Shown in pieces: positions 54,308 through 63,572 of a stretch of DNA of 64,000 nucleotides; positions within the stretch are counted from its first letter, which is position 1; each line of letters opens with the position of its first letter. Position numbers and translations under genes: made by a program. The notes under the pieces were generated by a model. The model did no database searches and was not told the origin of the DNA. It was given only the letters and a program-made list of their open reading frames with translations. This stretch comes from Chryseolinea lacunae (lineage in GTDB: Bacteria; Bacteroidota; Bacteroidia; Cytophagales; Cyclobacteriaceae): NCBI RefSeq assembly GCF_016735595.1, contig NZ_JAERRB010000006.1, positions 186,001 to 250,000 of the forward strand, in the 5' to 3' direction.

Positions 54308-56542
54308 TTAATTGGCGTATTCCGACATGAATTTGATGCGCATCATCCGCACTTCCTCTTCCGAATAGTCGGACATGGAGTCGTCGTTGAGGGCCTGATC
54401 GAGGTCGTCGGTTTCGGCATTCATGAAATAGTCGTGGATGTCGTCCTGCTTGTGTGCGTCGATCACCTGGTCGATATAGTAGTTCAGGTTGAGCTTCGTT
54501 CCCGAATAACAGATGTTCTCAATTTCCGTCAGCAGGTCTTCGAACGAGAGGCGAGCCTTCTCGGCAATCTCTTCGAGATCAACCTTGCGGTCGATCTGTT
54601 GAATGATGAGAATCTTTGTTTTCGATTTGTTGACCGACGATTTGATGACCACTTCGTTGGCGGTTTCAATCTCGTTTTCGTCAACATATTTCTGAATCAC
54701 TTCCAGAAACTCTTCGCCGAACTTATTCACCTTGCCCATGCCCACACCGTTCACCTGCGCGAGGTCGTCTTTGGTGGTTGGATAGGTGGTGGCCATTTCC
54801 TCCAGGGAAGGATCCTGGAAGATGACATAAGGCGGAAGATTTTTGTCTTTCGCGATCTTCTTGCGGAGCGTCTTCAGGATCTCGAACAGCTTCACGTCGT
54901 AGGCCTTCGTGTTCACGGGGCCTTTGTCGGCCGACTCTTCTTCTTCGTCCACTTCGGTGGTGAAGTCGTGGTCGCGGGCCAGTTCGATGGCGTGTGGTTT
55001 CTTCAGGAATTTCTCGCCCCTATCGGAAAGCCTCAGCGCGCCGATGTTGTCGATGTCTTTTTCAAGGTATTGATAAATGAGCGTTTGACGGATCACCGAC
55101 TTCCAATAGTCAGCATCTTCTTCATTGCCCTTGCCATAGACGGCGAGGTCGAAGTGACCATAGCTCTTCACGTATTCGTCTTCCACGCCGCGGATCACGT
55201 TGACCAGGTGATTGAGGCCAAAGCGTTCGTTGGTTTGTTTCACGGCTTGCAGCACGATGCGCACGGCATCGGTTCCGTCGAAGCGTTCGCGGGGATGCAC
55301 GCAGTTGTCGCACATGCCACAGTTTTCTTGTGTATACTCTTCGCCAAAGTAGTGCAGCAGTTGTCTTCTGCGACACACGGGCGACTCGGCATAATATTCC
55401 ATTTCCTGCAATAGGATGCGTGCGTTCTCACGCTCTTGCACAGGTTTGTCTTTGTTGAATTTTTCCAGCTTGTTCAAGTCGTTGTGACTGTAGAACATGA
55501 GGCAGAGGCCTTCAAGACCGTCGCGACCACCGCGACCGGTTTCCTGGTAGTAGCCTTCGAGCGACTTGGGCACATCATAGTGCACCACAAACCGAACATC
55601 GGGTTTGTCGATGCCCATGCCAAAGGCGATGGTGGCCACGATGATGTCTACTTCTTCGTTGAGGAAGTCGTCTTGGTTCTTCATGCGCACGTCGGGATCG
55701 AGACCGGCGTGATAGGGAGCTGCTTTGAAGCCGTTGACGTTGAGCAGTTGTGCGATCTCTTCCACCTTCTTGCGGCTGAGGCAATAGATCACACCGGACT
55801 TGCCTTTGTGATCTTTCAGGAATTTGATGAGTTGCTTCTTGGTCTCTTTCTTGGGACGGACTTCGTAGTATAGGTTCTTGCGATTGAAGGAAGAGATGAA
55901 CACATCGGCTTCTTCCATCTGCAAGTTCTTCTGAATGTCGAGTTGAACTTTGGGCGTGGCGGTGGCCGTGAGTGCGATGACCGGCATGTCGCCGAGGTTT
56001 TGAATCATCGTCTTGATTTTTCTGTATTCGGGGCGGAAGTCGTGACCCCATTCGGAGATACAGTGTGCTTCATCGATGGCGACGAAGGCTACGTTCACTT
56101 TCTTGAGGAACTCGATGGTCTCTTCTTTGTTGAGCGACTCGGGTGCAACGTAGAGCAACTTCACGTTGCCGTTCATGCAGTCCTTCTTCAGTCGTGTGAT
56201 CTCTCCTTTGCTGAGTGTTGAGTTGAGGAAGCGGGCGTTCACGCCGTAGGCGTTCATTTGGTCCACCTGGTTTTTCATGAGCGCGATGAGCGGCGAAATC
56301 ACGATGGCCAATCCTTCTCTCACCATGGCGGGCAGCTGGTAGCACAGTGACTTGCCAGCGCCGGTGGGCATAATTACGAATGTATTCTTTCCCTCCAGCA
56401 AGTTTCGTATGATCGTTTCCTGATTTCCGCGAAACTGGCTGTATCCGAATATTTCTTTTAATCTTTCTTTAAGTGCATCTTTCTCTTCGACCAACATCAT
56501 ATCATCATCTTGATAAGAACCTAAAATTGTATCTTTGTCCAT
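54308..56542 (-). CDS. recQ: ATP-dependent DNA helicase RecQ
   Basis: RecQ unwinds DNA 3' to 5' in recombination and fork repair. The 744-residue protein has the motif 0 FGYSQFRGNQE, Walker A MPTGAGKSLCYQL, DEAH box DEAHCISEWGHDFRPEY, TATATPKVQLDI and motif VI YYQETGRGGRDG. Zinc Cys residues lie in CRRRQLLHYFGEEY and ENCGMCDNCVHP. The RQC winged helix follows, then an HRDC domain at about 545-625 (LFEILKTLRKKIAKDKNLPP). About 110 residues after HRDC, including a helical segment resembling a C-terminal helix-turn-helix and an acidic end, make it longer than E. coli RecQ (about 610). It is divergent from kdsD with 27 bases between starts. Confidence 0.96.
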   Translation of the reverse strand: MDKDTILGSYQDDDMMLVEEKDALKERLKEIFGYSQFRGNQETIIRNLLEGKNTFVIMPTGAGKSLCYQLPAMVREGLAIVISPLIALMKNQVDQMNAYGVNARFLNSTLSKGEITRLKKDCMNGNVKLLYVAPESLNKEETIEFLKKVNVAFVAIDEAHCISEWGHDFRPEYRKIKTMIQNLGDMPVIALTATATPKVQLDIQKNLQMEEADVFISSFNRKNLYYEVRPKKETKKQLIKFLKDHKGKSGVIYCLSRKKVEEIAQLLNVNGFKAAPYHAGLDPDVRMKNQDDFLNEEVDIIVATIAFGMGIDKPDVRFVVHYDVPKSLEGYYQETGRGGRDGLEGLCLMFYSHNDLNKLEKFNKDKPVQERENARILLQEMEYYAESPVCRRRQLLHYFGEEYTQENCGMCDNCVHPRERFDGTDAVRIVLQAVKQTNERFGLNHLVNVIRGVEDEYVKSYGHFDLAVYGKGNEEDADYWKSVIRQTLIYQYLEKDIDNIGALRLSDRGEKFLKKPHAIELARDHDFTTEVDEEEESADKGPVNTKAYDVKLFEILKTLRKKIAKDKNLPPYVIFQDPSLEEMATTYPTTKDDLAQVNGVGMGKVNKFGEEFLEVIQKYVDENEIETANEVVIKSSVNKSKTKILIIQQIDRKVDLEEIAEKARLSFEDLLTEIENICYSGTKLNLNYYIDQVIDAHKQDDIHDYFMNAETDDLDQALNDDSMSDYSEEEVRMMRIKFMSEYAN

Positions 56543-56547
56543 ATAGA

Positions 56548-56561
56548 CAAAGCTAACTTTG
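56548..56561. promoter_or_regulatory. Overlapping divergent -7 boxes of recQ and kdsD
   Basis: CAAAGCTAACTTTG contains TAACTTTG on the + strand (56554-56561) and TAGCTTTG on the minus strand (56555-56548), both matching TAnnTTTG. They share two bases, TA. The recQ ATG lies six bases and the kdsD TTG nine bases beyond their boxes, so both transcripts would have almost no leader. TTTG at 56534-56537 is 16 bases upstream of the + box; no clear -33 box is seen for recQ. Confidence 0.45.
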
Positions 56562-56569
56562 AAAAGGAA

Positions 56570-57538
56570 TTGAATTTAGTAAAAAATATCAAAAAAATTG
56601 CACGAGATGTATTAATAAATGAATCTCTAGCAATCCAACAACTTGCCACTTTTGTTGATGATAACTTCGAAGCTTGCGTCAAAGAAATTTATTCGGCGAA
56701 AGGTCGAGTTGTCATTACAGGCATTGGCAAAAGTGCCATTGTAGCCAATAAAATTGTTGCTACACTGAACTCTACGGGAACACCTGCACTCTTCATGCAC
56801 GCGGCGGATGCGATACATGGTGATCTGGGAATGATTCAACCCGAAGATATTGTGATTGGTATCTCCAAGAGTGGCAACACACCGGAGATCAAAGTGCTGA
56901 TCCCGCTTATCAAACGAAGAGGAGCAAAGCTTGTTGCCTTAGTGAGCAATGTTAATTCGTCGTTGGCACAACAAGCCGATTTCGTTTTGAATGCAACGAT
57001 TGCAGAAGAAGCCTGTCCAAATAATCTCGCGCCCACCACCAGTACCACAGCACACATGGCACTGGGCGACGCGCTTGCCATCTGCCTGCTGGAGCTCCGG
57101 GATTTTACGAGTCGCGACTTTGCCGAATATCATCCGGGCGGTTCGTTGGGCAAGCAGCTCTACTTAAAAGTGTCTGACATTTATGTGCACAACGCCTTGC
57201 CGCTGGTGAGTCCGCAAACGTCATTGAAGGACGTAATCATGGAAATCTCCTCCAAAAGGCTCGGTTGCACCGCCGTGGTGGACCACGACAAAACACTGTT
57301 GGGCATCATCACCGATGGCGATCTGCGGCGCATGCTGGAGAAAAGTGTGTCGCTTGCGGACATTGTGGCGGAAGATATCATGACACGCACGCCCAAGAAA
57401 ATTGAAAAAGATGAATTTGCTACGAAAGCCTTACATCAGATGCAAGAGGGCGGTATTACGCAACTCGCGGTGATGGACGGTAAAAAAATCGCCGGATTTG
57501 TGCACCTTCACGACCTCCTGAAAGAGGGAATTGTTTAA
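56570..57538 (+). CDS. kdsD: Arabinose-5-phosphate isomerase (KpsF/GutQ/KdsD family)
   Basis: It converts ribulose-5-phosphate to arabinose-5-phosphate, the first step towards Kdo of lipopolysaccharide. The 322-residue protein has an N-terminal SIS sugar-isomerase domain (VVITGIGKSAIVANKIVATL, MHAADAIHGDLGMI, GISKSGNTPEIKVLIP, FAEYHPGGSLGKQLYLKVSD). A pair of CBS domains follows (GCTAVVDHDKTLLGIITDGD, MQEGGITQLAVMDGKKIAGF). The start is a TTG at 56570, since no ATG precedes the conserved N-terminal helix. manC follows on the same strand, giving a surface-polysaccharide pair. Confidence 0.93.
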   Translation: MNLVKNIKKIARDVLINESLAIQQLATFVDDNFEACVKEIYSAKGRVVITGIGKSAIVANKIVATLNSTGTPALFMHAADAIHGDLGMIQPEDIVIGISKSGNTPEIKVLIPLIKRRGAKLVALVSNVNSSLAQQADFVLNATIAEEACPNNLAPTTSTTAHMALGDALAICLLELRDFTSRDFAEYHPGGSLGKQLYLKVSDIYVHNALPLVSPQTSLKDVIMEISSKRLGCTAVVDHDKTLLGIITDGDLRRMLEKSVSLADIVAEDIMTRTPKKIEKDEFATKALHQMQEGGITQLAVMDGKKIAGFVHLHDLLKEGIV

Positions 57539-57612
57539 AATTCACAAAAAGACTTTCAAAAGATTCTGCGACTAGCGTCTTTTGCGAAACCTAATACATC
57601 TGTTTTAACTAA

Positions 57613-58689
57613 ATGAACAAAAATCTATTTGTAGTGCTCATGGCTGGCGGCGTGGGTGTACGCTTCTGGCCCTACAGCCGAAATTCCAGACCCAAACAAT
57701 TCTTAGATGTACTGGGAACAGGAAAGACTCTTCTGCAGTCCACTTTCGACCGCTTTGTGTCGCTTTGCCCCGTGGAGAACATCTACGTGGTGACGCACGA
57801 GGAGCACGCGGCGCTGGTGCAGGAACAACTGCCGCAATTGAGCGACGACCAGATCCTGGCAGAGCCCATGCGGAAGAATACTGCCGCTTGCATCGCCTAT
57901 GCCAGCTATAAGATCGCGTTGAAAAATGAGGATGCCATCATCGTGGTCACTCCCTCCGACCACCTGATCATGATGGAAGAAGAGTTTCAGGACGTGATCA
58001 AGAAAGCTGCCGATGCGGCCAAAGGTCAGGACCGCCTCATGACGCTCGGCATCACACCCACGCGCCCCGAGACCGGCTATGGCTACATTCAATATCACAC
58101 AGAAAAGAATTTTGCCAAGAAGGTGAAGACCTTCACTGAGAAACCCGAGTTGTCGCTGGCCAAGAAGTTTTTGGAGAGCGGCGACTTTGTGTGGAACTCG
58201 GGTGTGTTCATCTGGGGAGCGAAAGCCATCACCAGTGCCTTCCACCAATACCTTCCCGAAATGGCCGAAGTGTTTGACGAGATCAAACCCAAGCTGGGCA
58301 CGGCCGAAGAGAAGGAAGCCATCCTGGGAGCTTACTCACAATGCAAGAATGTTTCGATCGACTACGGCATCATGGAGAAGGCCACCAATGTGTTTGTCTG
58401 CCTCGGCAACTTCACATGGTCTGACCTGGGCTCGTGGGCTTCAATACACGAGATCTCACCAAAGGACGAGAACAACAACGTGATCAGCGCCAACGCGCAA
58501 ACCTACGACACGCGCAATTGTATCATCAAAGGCTCGCCCGAGAAACTGATTGTGGTGCAAGGGTTGAATGGATACCTCGTGGGTGAATTCGGGAACGTGA
58601 TCATCGTCTGCGAAAAAGATCGCGAAGAACAATTCCGCAAATTCGTGAACGACCTCAAGACAAAGCCCAACGCACAGGACTATATCTGA
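57613..58689 (+). CDS. manC: Mannose-1-phosphate guanylyltransferase
   Basis: It makes GDP-mannose from mannose-1-phosphate and GTP for polysaccharides and LPS. The 358-residue protein is the nucleotidyltransferase part alone, without the phosphomannose isomerase domain of long ManC proteins. It begins VVLMAGGVGVRFWPYSRNSR (the LMAGG-x-G-R-FWP signature) followed by PKQFLDVLGTGKTLLQSTFD. It also has EPMRKNTAACIAYASY, VTPSDHLI, ETGYGYIQY, FTEKPELSLAKKFL, WNSGVFIW and SIDYGIMEK. It ends at a strong terminator. Confidence 0.95.
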   Translation: MNKNLFVVLMAGGVGVRFWPYSRNSRPKQFLDVLGTGKTLLQSTFDRFVSLCPVENIYVVTHEEHAALVQEQLPQLSDDQILAEPMRKNTAACIAYASYKIALKNEDAIIVVTPSDHLIMMEEEFQDVIKKAADAAKGQDRLMTLGITPTRPETGYGYIQYHTEKNFAKKVKTFTEKPELSLAKKFLESGDFVWNSGVFIWGAKAITSAFHQYLPEMAEVFDEIKPKLGTAEEKEAILGAYSQCKNVSIDYGIMEKATNVFVCLGNFTWSDLGSWASIHEISPKDENNNVISANAQTYDTRNCIIKGSPEKLIVVQGLNGYLVGEFGNVIIVCEKDREEQFRKFVNDLKTKPNAQDYI

Positions 58690-58708
58690 TTTTAAATCAT
58701 CGCATAAA

Positions 58709-58742
58709 AAATGCTCTCCCGGTTTCGACCAGGAGAGCATTT
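58709..58742. terminator. Bidirectional terminator between manC and the M28 peptidase gene
   Basis: AAATGCTCTCC and GGAGAGCATTT form an 11-base-pair stem with loop CGGTTTCGACCA. TTTTTGTTTTG follows on the right and AAAAA lies on the left, so both converging genes can end here. Confidence 0.87.
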
Positions 58743-58770
58743 TTGTTTTGTAAGGATTGCTATCCTCTTC

Positions 58771-60279
58771 TTATTTCTTGTCGGGCCGGATTCTGTTTTC
58801 CCGATTAACAAGTTCCCACGCCGTGAAGAAAATTGTCTGCACGCGTTTGGTCAACAAATCAAATTCAATCTTGTCTACTTCGTCGCTGGGTTGGTGATAG
58901 TCTTCGTGGATGCCGTCGAAGTAGAAGATGACGGGGATGTTGTTCTTGGCGAAGTTCCAGTGATCCGAACGATAGTAGAGTCGGTCGGGGTGATTCACGT
59001 CGTTGTAGGTGTAGTCGAACACAAGGTTGTTGTAGGCCTTGTTGGTTGCTTCACTCACTTCATTCAGTTCGGTGGAGAGTTTGTCGGCGCCGATCACGTA
59101 GAGATAGGGCGGACTGTTTTTATGTTGCGCATCGCGGCGGCCGATCATGTCGATGTTGAGGTCTACCACCGTGTTGGAGAAAGGAATGATGGGATGACGC
59201 GTGTAGTAGTCGGAGCCAAACAAACCTTCTTCTTCGCCTGTCACGGTCATGAAGAGCATGCTGCGTTTGGGGCCGTGGCCTTCTTTTTTCGCTTGTGCAA
59301 AAACTCTGGCCAGCTCCATCACCGCCACGGTGCCGGAGCCGTCGTCGTCGGCGCCGTTGTTCACGCGGTCGTTGCCGGTTTTTGTGAGGCCGATGTGATC
59401 GAAGTGGGCGGTCACAAAAATCACTTCATCTTTCAGTTCGGTTCCTTCCAAGAAGCCCAACACGTTTTCCGACTTCACCACTTCCACATCGGTGGTCACC
59501 TTGAAGGTGATCTCGGCAGGCTTGATTTTCTTTAGTGCATTTTTCTCGGGTGCCGCGGCAGCAGCCTTCTTCAACTTGTCGATGCTGGTGCCAAAGAATT
59601 TTTCCACCACCAAAGGCGACACGATGAACAAGCCCGACTTCCTGCTCTCTTCGGCCGAAGGCTTGCTGAGTGTAAGGCTTCCCTTGCTGAAGTTTTTGAA
59701 TTGATTGGAAAGGCCTTCGAAGTCTTCCTTTGTTTTCGAATTGCTGACCACGATCACTTTGGCGCCCTTAGCACGCGCCAGGCTCACGCCGCGGTTGCCC
59801 GTGAGCCACCCGCTGTCGGTGAACAGGAACACGGCCTTGTCTTTCACATCAACCTGGTTAAAGTCTGCCTCGGTGGCATTTCCCACAAACACGATGGGCA
59901 TCGCCACTTCGCCGCCGCTGTTGCCCAGGCCATAGTGTGCTATCTCCTTGAAGTTATCGAACCGTGTGTTGCCCACTTTCAGATAGGTCTCTCCCGGCTT
60001 GGTGGTGTAGAGCTCCATTTGTTGCAGGTAGCCTCCATTCACTGGCCCTGCCAACCCAATGTTTTCGAAATGTGCCTGGATGAACGCGGCGGCCATCTTC
60101 TGCCCGCGCTTGCCGGTTTCGCGGCCCTCCATAAAATCGGATGCCAAAATGGCGAGGTTCTCTTTGAGATCGGCCGTGCTGATGGCTTTACCAAACCGCT
60201 GAGCAACCGAATCCTGCCCCCACACCGTGAAACTCTGGAACGCCAGCCAAAACAACACCACCCCTGAGATTTTCTTCAT
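58771..60279 (-). CDS. Secreted M28 family zinc peptidase
   Basis: The ATG at 60279 gives a 502-residue protein with signal peptide KISGVVLFWLAFQSFTVWGQ. A protease-associated-like insert (about 115-260: GGEVAMPIVFVGNATEADFN, ARAKGAKVIVVSNSKTKEDF) separates the N segment from the catalytic domain. That domain has zinc ligands in VTAHFDHIGL (His), NNGADDDGSGTVAVMELARV (bridging Asp), EEEGLFGSDYY (catalytic and zinc Glu), NIDMIGRRD (Asp) and HEDYHQPSDEVDKI (His). It probably acts as an aminopeptidase in the periplasm or outside. Longer upstream starts are rejected because they precede the signal peptide. Confidence 0.92.
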   Translation of the reverse strand: MKKISGVVLFWLAFQSFTVWGQDSVAQRFGKAISTADLKENLAILASDFMEGRETGKRGQKMAAAFIQAHFENIGLAGPVNGGYLQQMELYTTKPGETYLKVGNTRFDNFKEIAHYGLGNSGGEVAMPIVFVGNATEADFNQVDVKDKAVFLFTDSGWLTGNRGVSLARAKGAKVIVVSNSKTKEDFEGLSNQFKNFSKGSLTLSKPSAEESRKSGLFIVSPLVVEKFFGTSIDKLKKAAAAAPEKNALKKIKPAEITFKVTTDVEVVKSENVLGFLEGTELKDEVIFVTAHFDHIGLTKTGNDRVNNGADDDGSGTVAVMELARVFAQAKKEGHGPKRSMLFMTVTGEEEGLFGSDYYTRHPIIPFSNTVVDLNIDMIGRRDAQHKNSPPYLYVIGADKLSTELNEVSEATNKAYNNLVFDYTYNDVNHPDRLYYRSDHWNFAKNNIPVIFYFDGIHEDYHQPSDEVDKIEFDLLTKRVQTIFFTAWELVNRENRIRPDKK

Positions 60280-60475
60280 TCTTGTATACATTAAGATTAA
60301 ACGAACCTTCAAGATGCTTCCGTTTCCCGAAATCACCAATGCCCCGATCAACTTTAATTGAGATGACTAAGGAAAGGGCCTCAGAACAAACCGTTGTTGT
60401 TCGTGGTACTTGTTTTTCTTTTATCTCAGGGCCTCTTTCGAGGGGTGCCTACTGTTAATTGTGTGAATACTCAAT

Positions 60476-60483
60476 TACCTTTG
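60476..60483 (+). promoter_or_regulatory. Candidate -7 box for gcvP
   Basis: TACCTTTG is a full match to TAnnTTTG, 117 bases before the gcvP ATG. A TTG lies only 14 bases upstream, so the -33 element is unclear. It would give a leader of about 110 bases containing the hairpin at 60510-60538. Confidence 0.38.
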
Positions 60484-60509
60484 CGAAAGCCAGAAGTCAC
60501 GATCTGCGC

Positions 60510-60538
60510 GCGATGGGATGCGGACGGCCGCACATCGC
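60510..60538 (+). other. Bulged hairpin in the probable gcvP leader
   Basis: GCGATG (60510-60515) pairs with CATCGC (60533-60538) and TGCGG (60519-60523) pairs with CCGCA (60528-60532), with a GGA bulge and an ACGG loop. It is an 11-base-pair GC-rich stem with no T run, so not a terminator. A regulatory RNA role is only a possibility. Confidence 0.4.
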
Positions 60539-60600
60539 GAAAAAGAAGGCCGACCCTGGACTTGAAAACCTCATTAACCTGTTGAAAATCAATTATCAAA

Positions 60601-63492
60601 ATGAAAATAGATTCGCAGTATACAGAAAAGTTTGAAGGGCGGCACATTGGACCGGATGCGCGCCAGGTGGAAGAAATGTTGAAGGTTATCAACGCCGCTT
60701 CTATCGACGCCCTGATCGATCAAACCGTGCCGTCGAACATCCGTTTGAAAAAACCGCTGGCACTGGCGCCGGCCAAATCTGAATACCAATTTTTGCAGGA
60801 GTTCAAGAAGATCGCTGCACAAAATAAAATCTACAAGTCATTCATCGGCATGGGGTACTACAATACCATCACGCCCGGTGTGATTCTGCGCAACATCCTG
60901 GAGAACCCGGGATGGTATACCGCCTACACACCCTATCAGGCCGAAATTGCACAAGGCCGCCTGGAAGCGCTGATCAACTATCAAACCATGATCATCGACC
61001 TCACGGGCATGCAGATCGCCAACGCGTCGCTGCTCGACGAAGGCACCGCCGCCGCCGAAGCCATGCACCTCATGCTGGCCTCGCGCAAAGCGTCGCGCAA
61101 AAACGCCCATCGCTTCTTTGTCGACCAACATACCTTCCCCCAAACCATCGACGTGCTGAAGACACGTGCCACGCCCATTGGTGTTGAGCTGGTTGTGGGT
61201 GACGTAAGTACGCTGGACATCACCGATCCTTCGTTGTTTGCTGTCTATATCCAGAATCCTGGCGATGGTGGTGCAGTGAAAGACTACACGTCGTTTATCC
61301 AGTCGGCACACGAGAAAGACATTTTTGTGGTGGTCGGTTCTGATTTGATGAGCCTGTTGCTGATGAAGTCGCCCGGCGAAATGGGTGCTGATGTAGTGGT
61401 GGGTTCAAGCCAGCGTTTTGGTGTGCCCATGGGCTTTGGTGGTCCGCACGCGGCGTTCTTTGCTACCAAAGATGAATTTAAACGCCAGATGCCCGGTCGT
61501 ATCATCGGAGCGTCTATTGATGCGTCGGGAAATCCCGGCTATCGCATGGCACTGCAAACCCGCGAGCAACACATTCGCCGCGAGAAAGCCACATCCAACA
61601 TCTGCACCGCGCAGGTGTTGTTGTCGGTAATGGCAGGCATGTATGCGGTGTATCATGGTCCCGAAGGCCTGCGCAAAATTGCTGGTCGCATTCACGGGCT
61701 CACCAAGTCGCTCGACTCAGGCTTGAAAGCACTGGGTGTTAAACAAGAGAATGAAAATTTCTTCGATACTTTAAAGATATCGTCTACCAACATCGCTGCC
61801 GTGCGCAAAGAAGCCGAGCAACGCGAGTTCAACTTCCGCTACTTCAGCGACAATCACATCGGCATCTCGTTCGATGAAACGTCGACACCGGAAGATGTTC
61901 ACACCATCCTCGAAATTTTCGCTGCCGCACAAGCCGGCAAAGCCGCCAAGGTTTCCATCAACGGACAAGAGATGAACTGGCCCGCGTCGCTCATCCGCAA
62001 ATCTGCATACCTCAGCCATCCCGTGTTCAACACGCATCACTCCGAACACGAGATGTTGCGCTACATCAAACGTCTGGAGAACAAGGATCTTTCTATGGTT
62101 CACTCCATGATCTCACTGGGTTCGTGCACCATGAAACTGAACGCCACCGCCGAAATGATTCCTGTGACGTGGCCCGAGCTTGGCAACATTCACCCGTTTG
62201 CTCCCGTCGATCAAACGCTGGGATACCAGCACATGATTGGCAGCCTCGAAAATTCACTGAAAGAAATCACAGGTTTCACCGGTGTTTCACTGCAACCCAA
62301 TAGCGGCGCGCAAGGTGAGTATGCCGGCCTCATGGTGATCCGCGCCTACCACATGGATCGCGGCGAAGGACACCGTAACATCTCCCTTATTCCCGCTTCT
62401 GCACACGGCACCAACCCTGCCAGCGCCGTGATGGCGGGTATGGATGTGGTTGTGGTGAAGTCGGACGAGGAAGGAAAGATCGACGTGGCCGATCTGAAAG
62501 CAAAAGCCGAACAATACAAAAACAACCTGTCGTGTCTCATGGTGACCTATCCTTCCACACACGGTGTGTTTGAAGAAGCCATCACCGATATCTGCGAAAC
62601 CATTCACAAAAATGGCGGTCTCGTGTATATGGACGGCGCCAACATGAACGCACAAGTAGGACTGACCTCGCCGGCCAATATTGGCGCCGATGTGTGTCAC
62701 CTTAACCTTCACAAAACATTTTGCATTCCGCACGGCGGCGGCGGCCCTGGCATGGGGCCTATCTGCTGCAACGATAAACTGAAATCTTATTTGCCCGGCC
62801 ATGCCGTGGTGAAGACCGGTGGCGACAAAGCCATTCCCGCAGTGTCGGCCGCTCCCTGGGGAAGTGCCAGCATTCTCACCATCTCCTATGCCTACATCGC
62901 GATGATGGGTGGCGAAGGGTTGACGAATGCTACGAAGTATGCCATCCTCAATGCAAACTATATCAAGGAACGTCTGTCAGGCCAATACAAAATTTTATAT
63001 ACCGGATCGAAAGGCCGTTGCGCCCACGAAATGATTGTGGACTGCCGCGATTTCAAGAAAGCCGGTATCGAAGTGGAAGACATCGCGAAGCGTTTGATGG
63101 ACTATGGTTTCCACGCGCCCACCGTGTCGTTCCCTGTGGCTGGCACGTTGATGATAGAGCCTACGGAAAGCGAGCCGAAGGAAGAACTGGATCGTTTTGT
63201 GGAAGCGCTCATCCAGATCCGTCAGGAAATTCGCGAAGTGGAAGAAGGCAAAGCCGACAAAGACAACAACGTGTTGAAGCATGCGCCACACACCGCCGCC
63301 GTGATCACGGCCGATGCATGGACCAGACCCTATAGCCGCCAGAAAGCAGCTTACCCGCTGCCGTATGTGAAGGAAGCAAAATTCTGGCCCAGCGTGAGCC
63401 GTGTCGACAACGCCTATGGCGATCGCAACCTGGTTTGCAGCTGCTTGCCCATGGAAGAGTATGAAAAGAAAACTGAAGAAGTTGGAGCGTAG
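60601..63492 (+). CDS. gcvP: Glycine dehydrogenase (decarboxylating), P protein
   Basis: The P protein decarboxylates glycine with pyridoxal phosphate and passes the aminomethyl group to the H protein lipoate. The 963-residue protein is the fused alpha/beta form: the N half has [55 protein letters not shown] and [19 protein letters not shown]. The C half has the PLP site [20 protein letters not shown] (Lys) preceded by [17 protein letters not shown]. It ends [17 protein letters not shown]. gcvH, gcvT and lpd are not in the window. Confidence 0.97.
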   Translation: MKIDSQYTEKFEGRHIGPDARQVEEMLKVINAASIDALIDQTVPSNIRLKKPLALAPAKSEYQFLQEFKKIAAQNKIYKSFIGMGYYNTITPGVILRNILENPGWYTAYTPYQAEIAQGRLEALINYQTMIIDLTGMQIANASLLDEGTAAAEAMHLMLASRKASRKNAHRFFVDQHTFPQTIDVLKTRATPIGVELVVGDVSTLDITDPSLFAVYIQNPGDGGAVKDYTSFIQSAHEKDIFVVVGSDLMSLLLMKSPGEMGADVVVGSSQRFGVPMGFGGPHAAFFATKDEFKRQMPGRIIGASIDASGNPGYRMALQTREQHIRREKATSNICTAQVLLSVMAGMYAVYHGPEGLRKIAGRIHGLTKSLDSGLKALGVKQENENFFDTLKISSTNIAAVRKEAEQREFNFRYFSDNHIGISFDETSTPEDVHTILEIFAAAQAGKAAKVSINGQEMNWPASLIRKSAYLSHPVFNTHHSEHEMLRYIKRLENKDLSMVHSMISLGSCTMKLNATAEMIPVTWPELGNIHPFAPVDQTLGYQHMIGSLENSLKEITGFTGVSLQPNSGAQGEYAGLMVIRAYHMDRGEGHRNISLIPASAHGTNPASAVMAGMDVVVVKSDEEGKIDVADLKAKAEQYKNNLSCLMVTYPSTHGVFEEAITDICETIHKNGGLVYMDGANMNAQVGLTSPANIGADVCHLNLHKTFCIPHGGGGPGMGPICCNDKLKSYLPGHAVVKTGGDKAIPAVSAAPWGSASILTISYAYIAMMGGEGLTNATKYAILNANYIKERLSGQYKILYTGSKGRCAHEMIVDCRDFKKAGIEVEDIAKRLMDYGFHAPTVSFPVAGTLMIEPTESEPKEELDRFVEALIQIRQEIREVEEGKADKDNNVLKHAPHTAAVITADAWTRPYSRQKAAYPLPYVKEAKFWPSVSRVDNAYGDRNLVCSCLPMEEYEKKTEEVGA

Positions 63493-63518
63493 TCTTCAAC
63501 CGCATTCATAAAATTGAA

Positions 63519-63552
63519 AAGAGACCGGTCGTGAAGGCCGGTCTCTTTTTTT
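63519..63552. terminator. Terminator after gcvP
   Basis: AAGAGACCGG and CCGGTCTCTT form a 10-base-pair stem with loop TCGTGAAGG, followed on the + strand by seven Ts and on the minus strand by TTTTCAATTTT. It serves gcvP strongly and the converging gene weakly. Confidence 0.88.
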
Positions 63553-63572
63553 ATGCTCGATATTGTTTCGAA

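Larger units (their letters stand above)
60280..60600. other. Intergenic region between the M28 peptidase and gcvP
   Basis: This 321-base divergent region holds no gene that I can support. It contains GGGCCTC twice (about 60377-60383 and 60429-60435), a small GAACAA/TTGTTC inverted repeat, a candidate -7 box for gcvP at 60476-60483 and a 5' UTR hairpin at 60510-60538. I looked for the conserved core of a glycine riboswitch and did not find it. Confidence 0.5.

Noticed and set aside
60280-60600. Possible glycine riboswitch upstream of gcvP
   Set aside because: The conserved tandem aptamer cores were not found; only an unrelated GC-rich hairpin is present.
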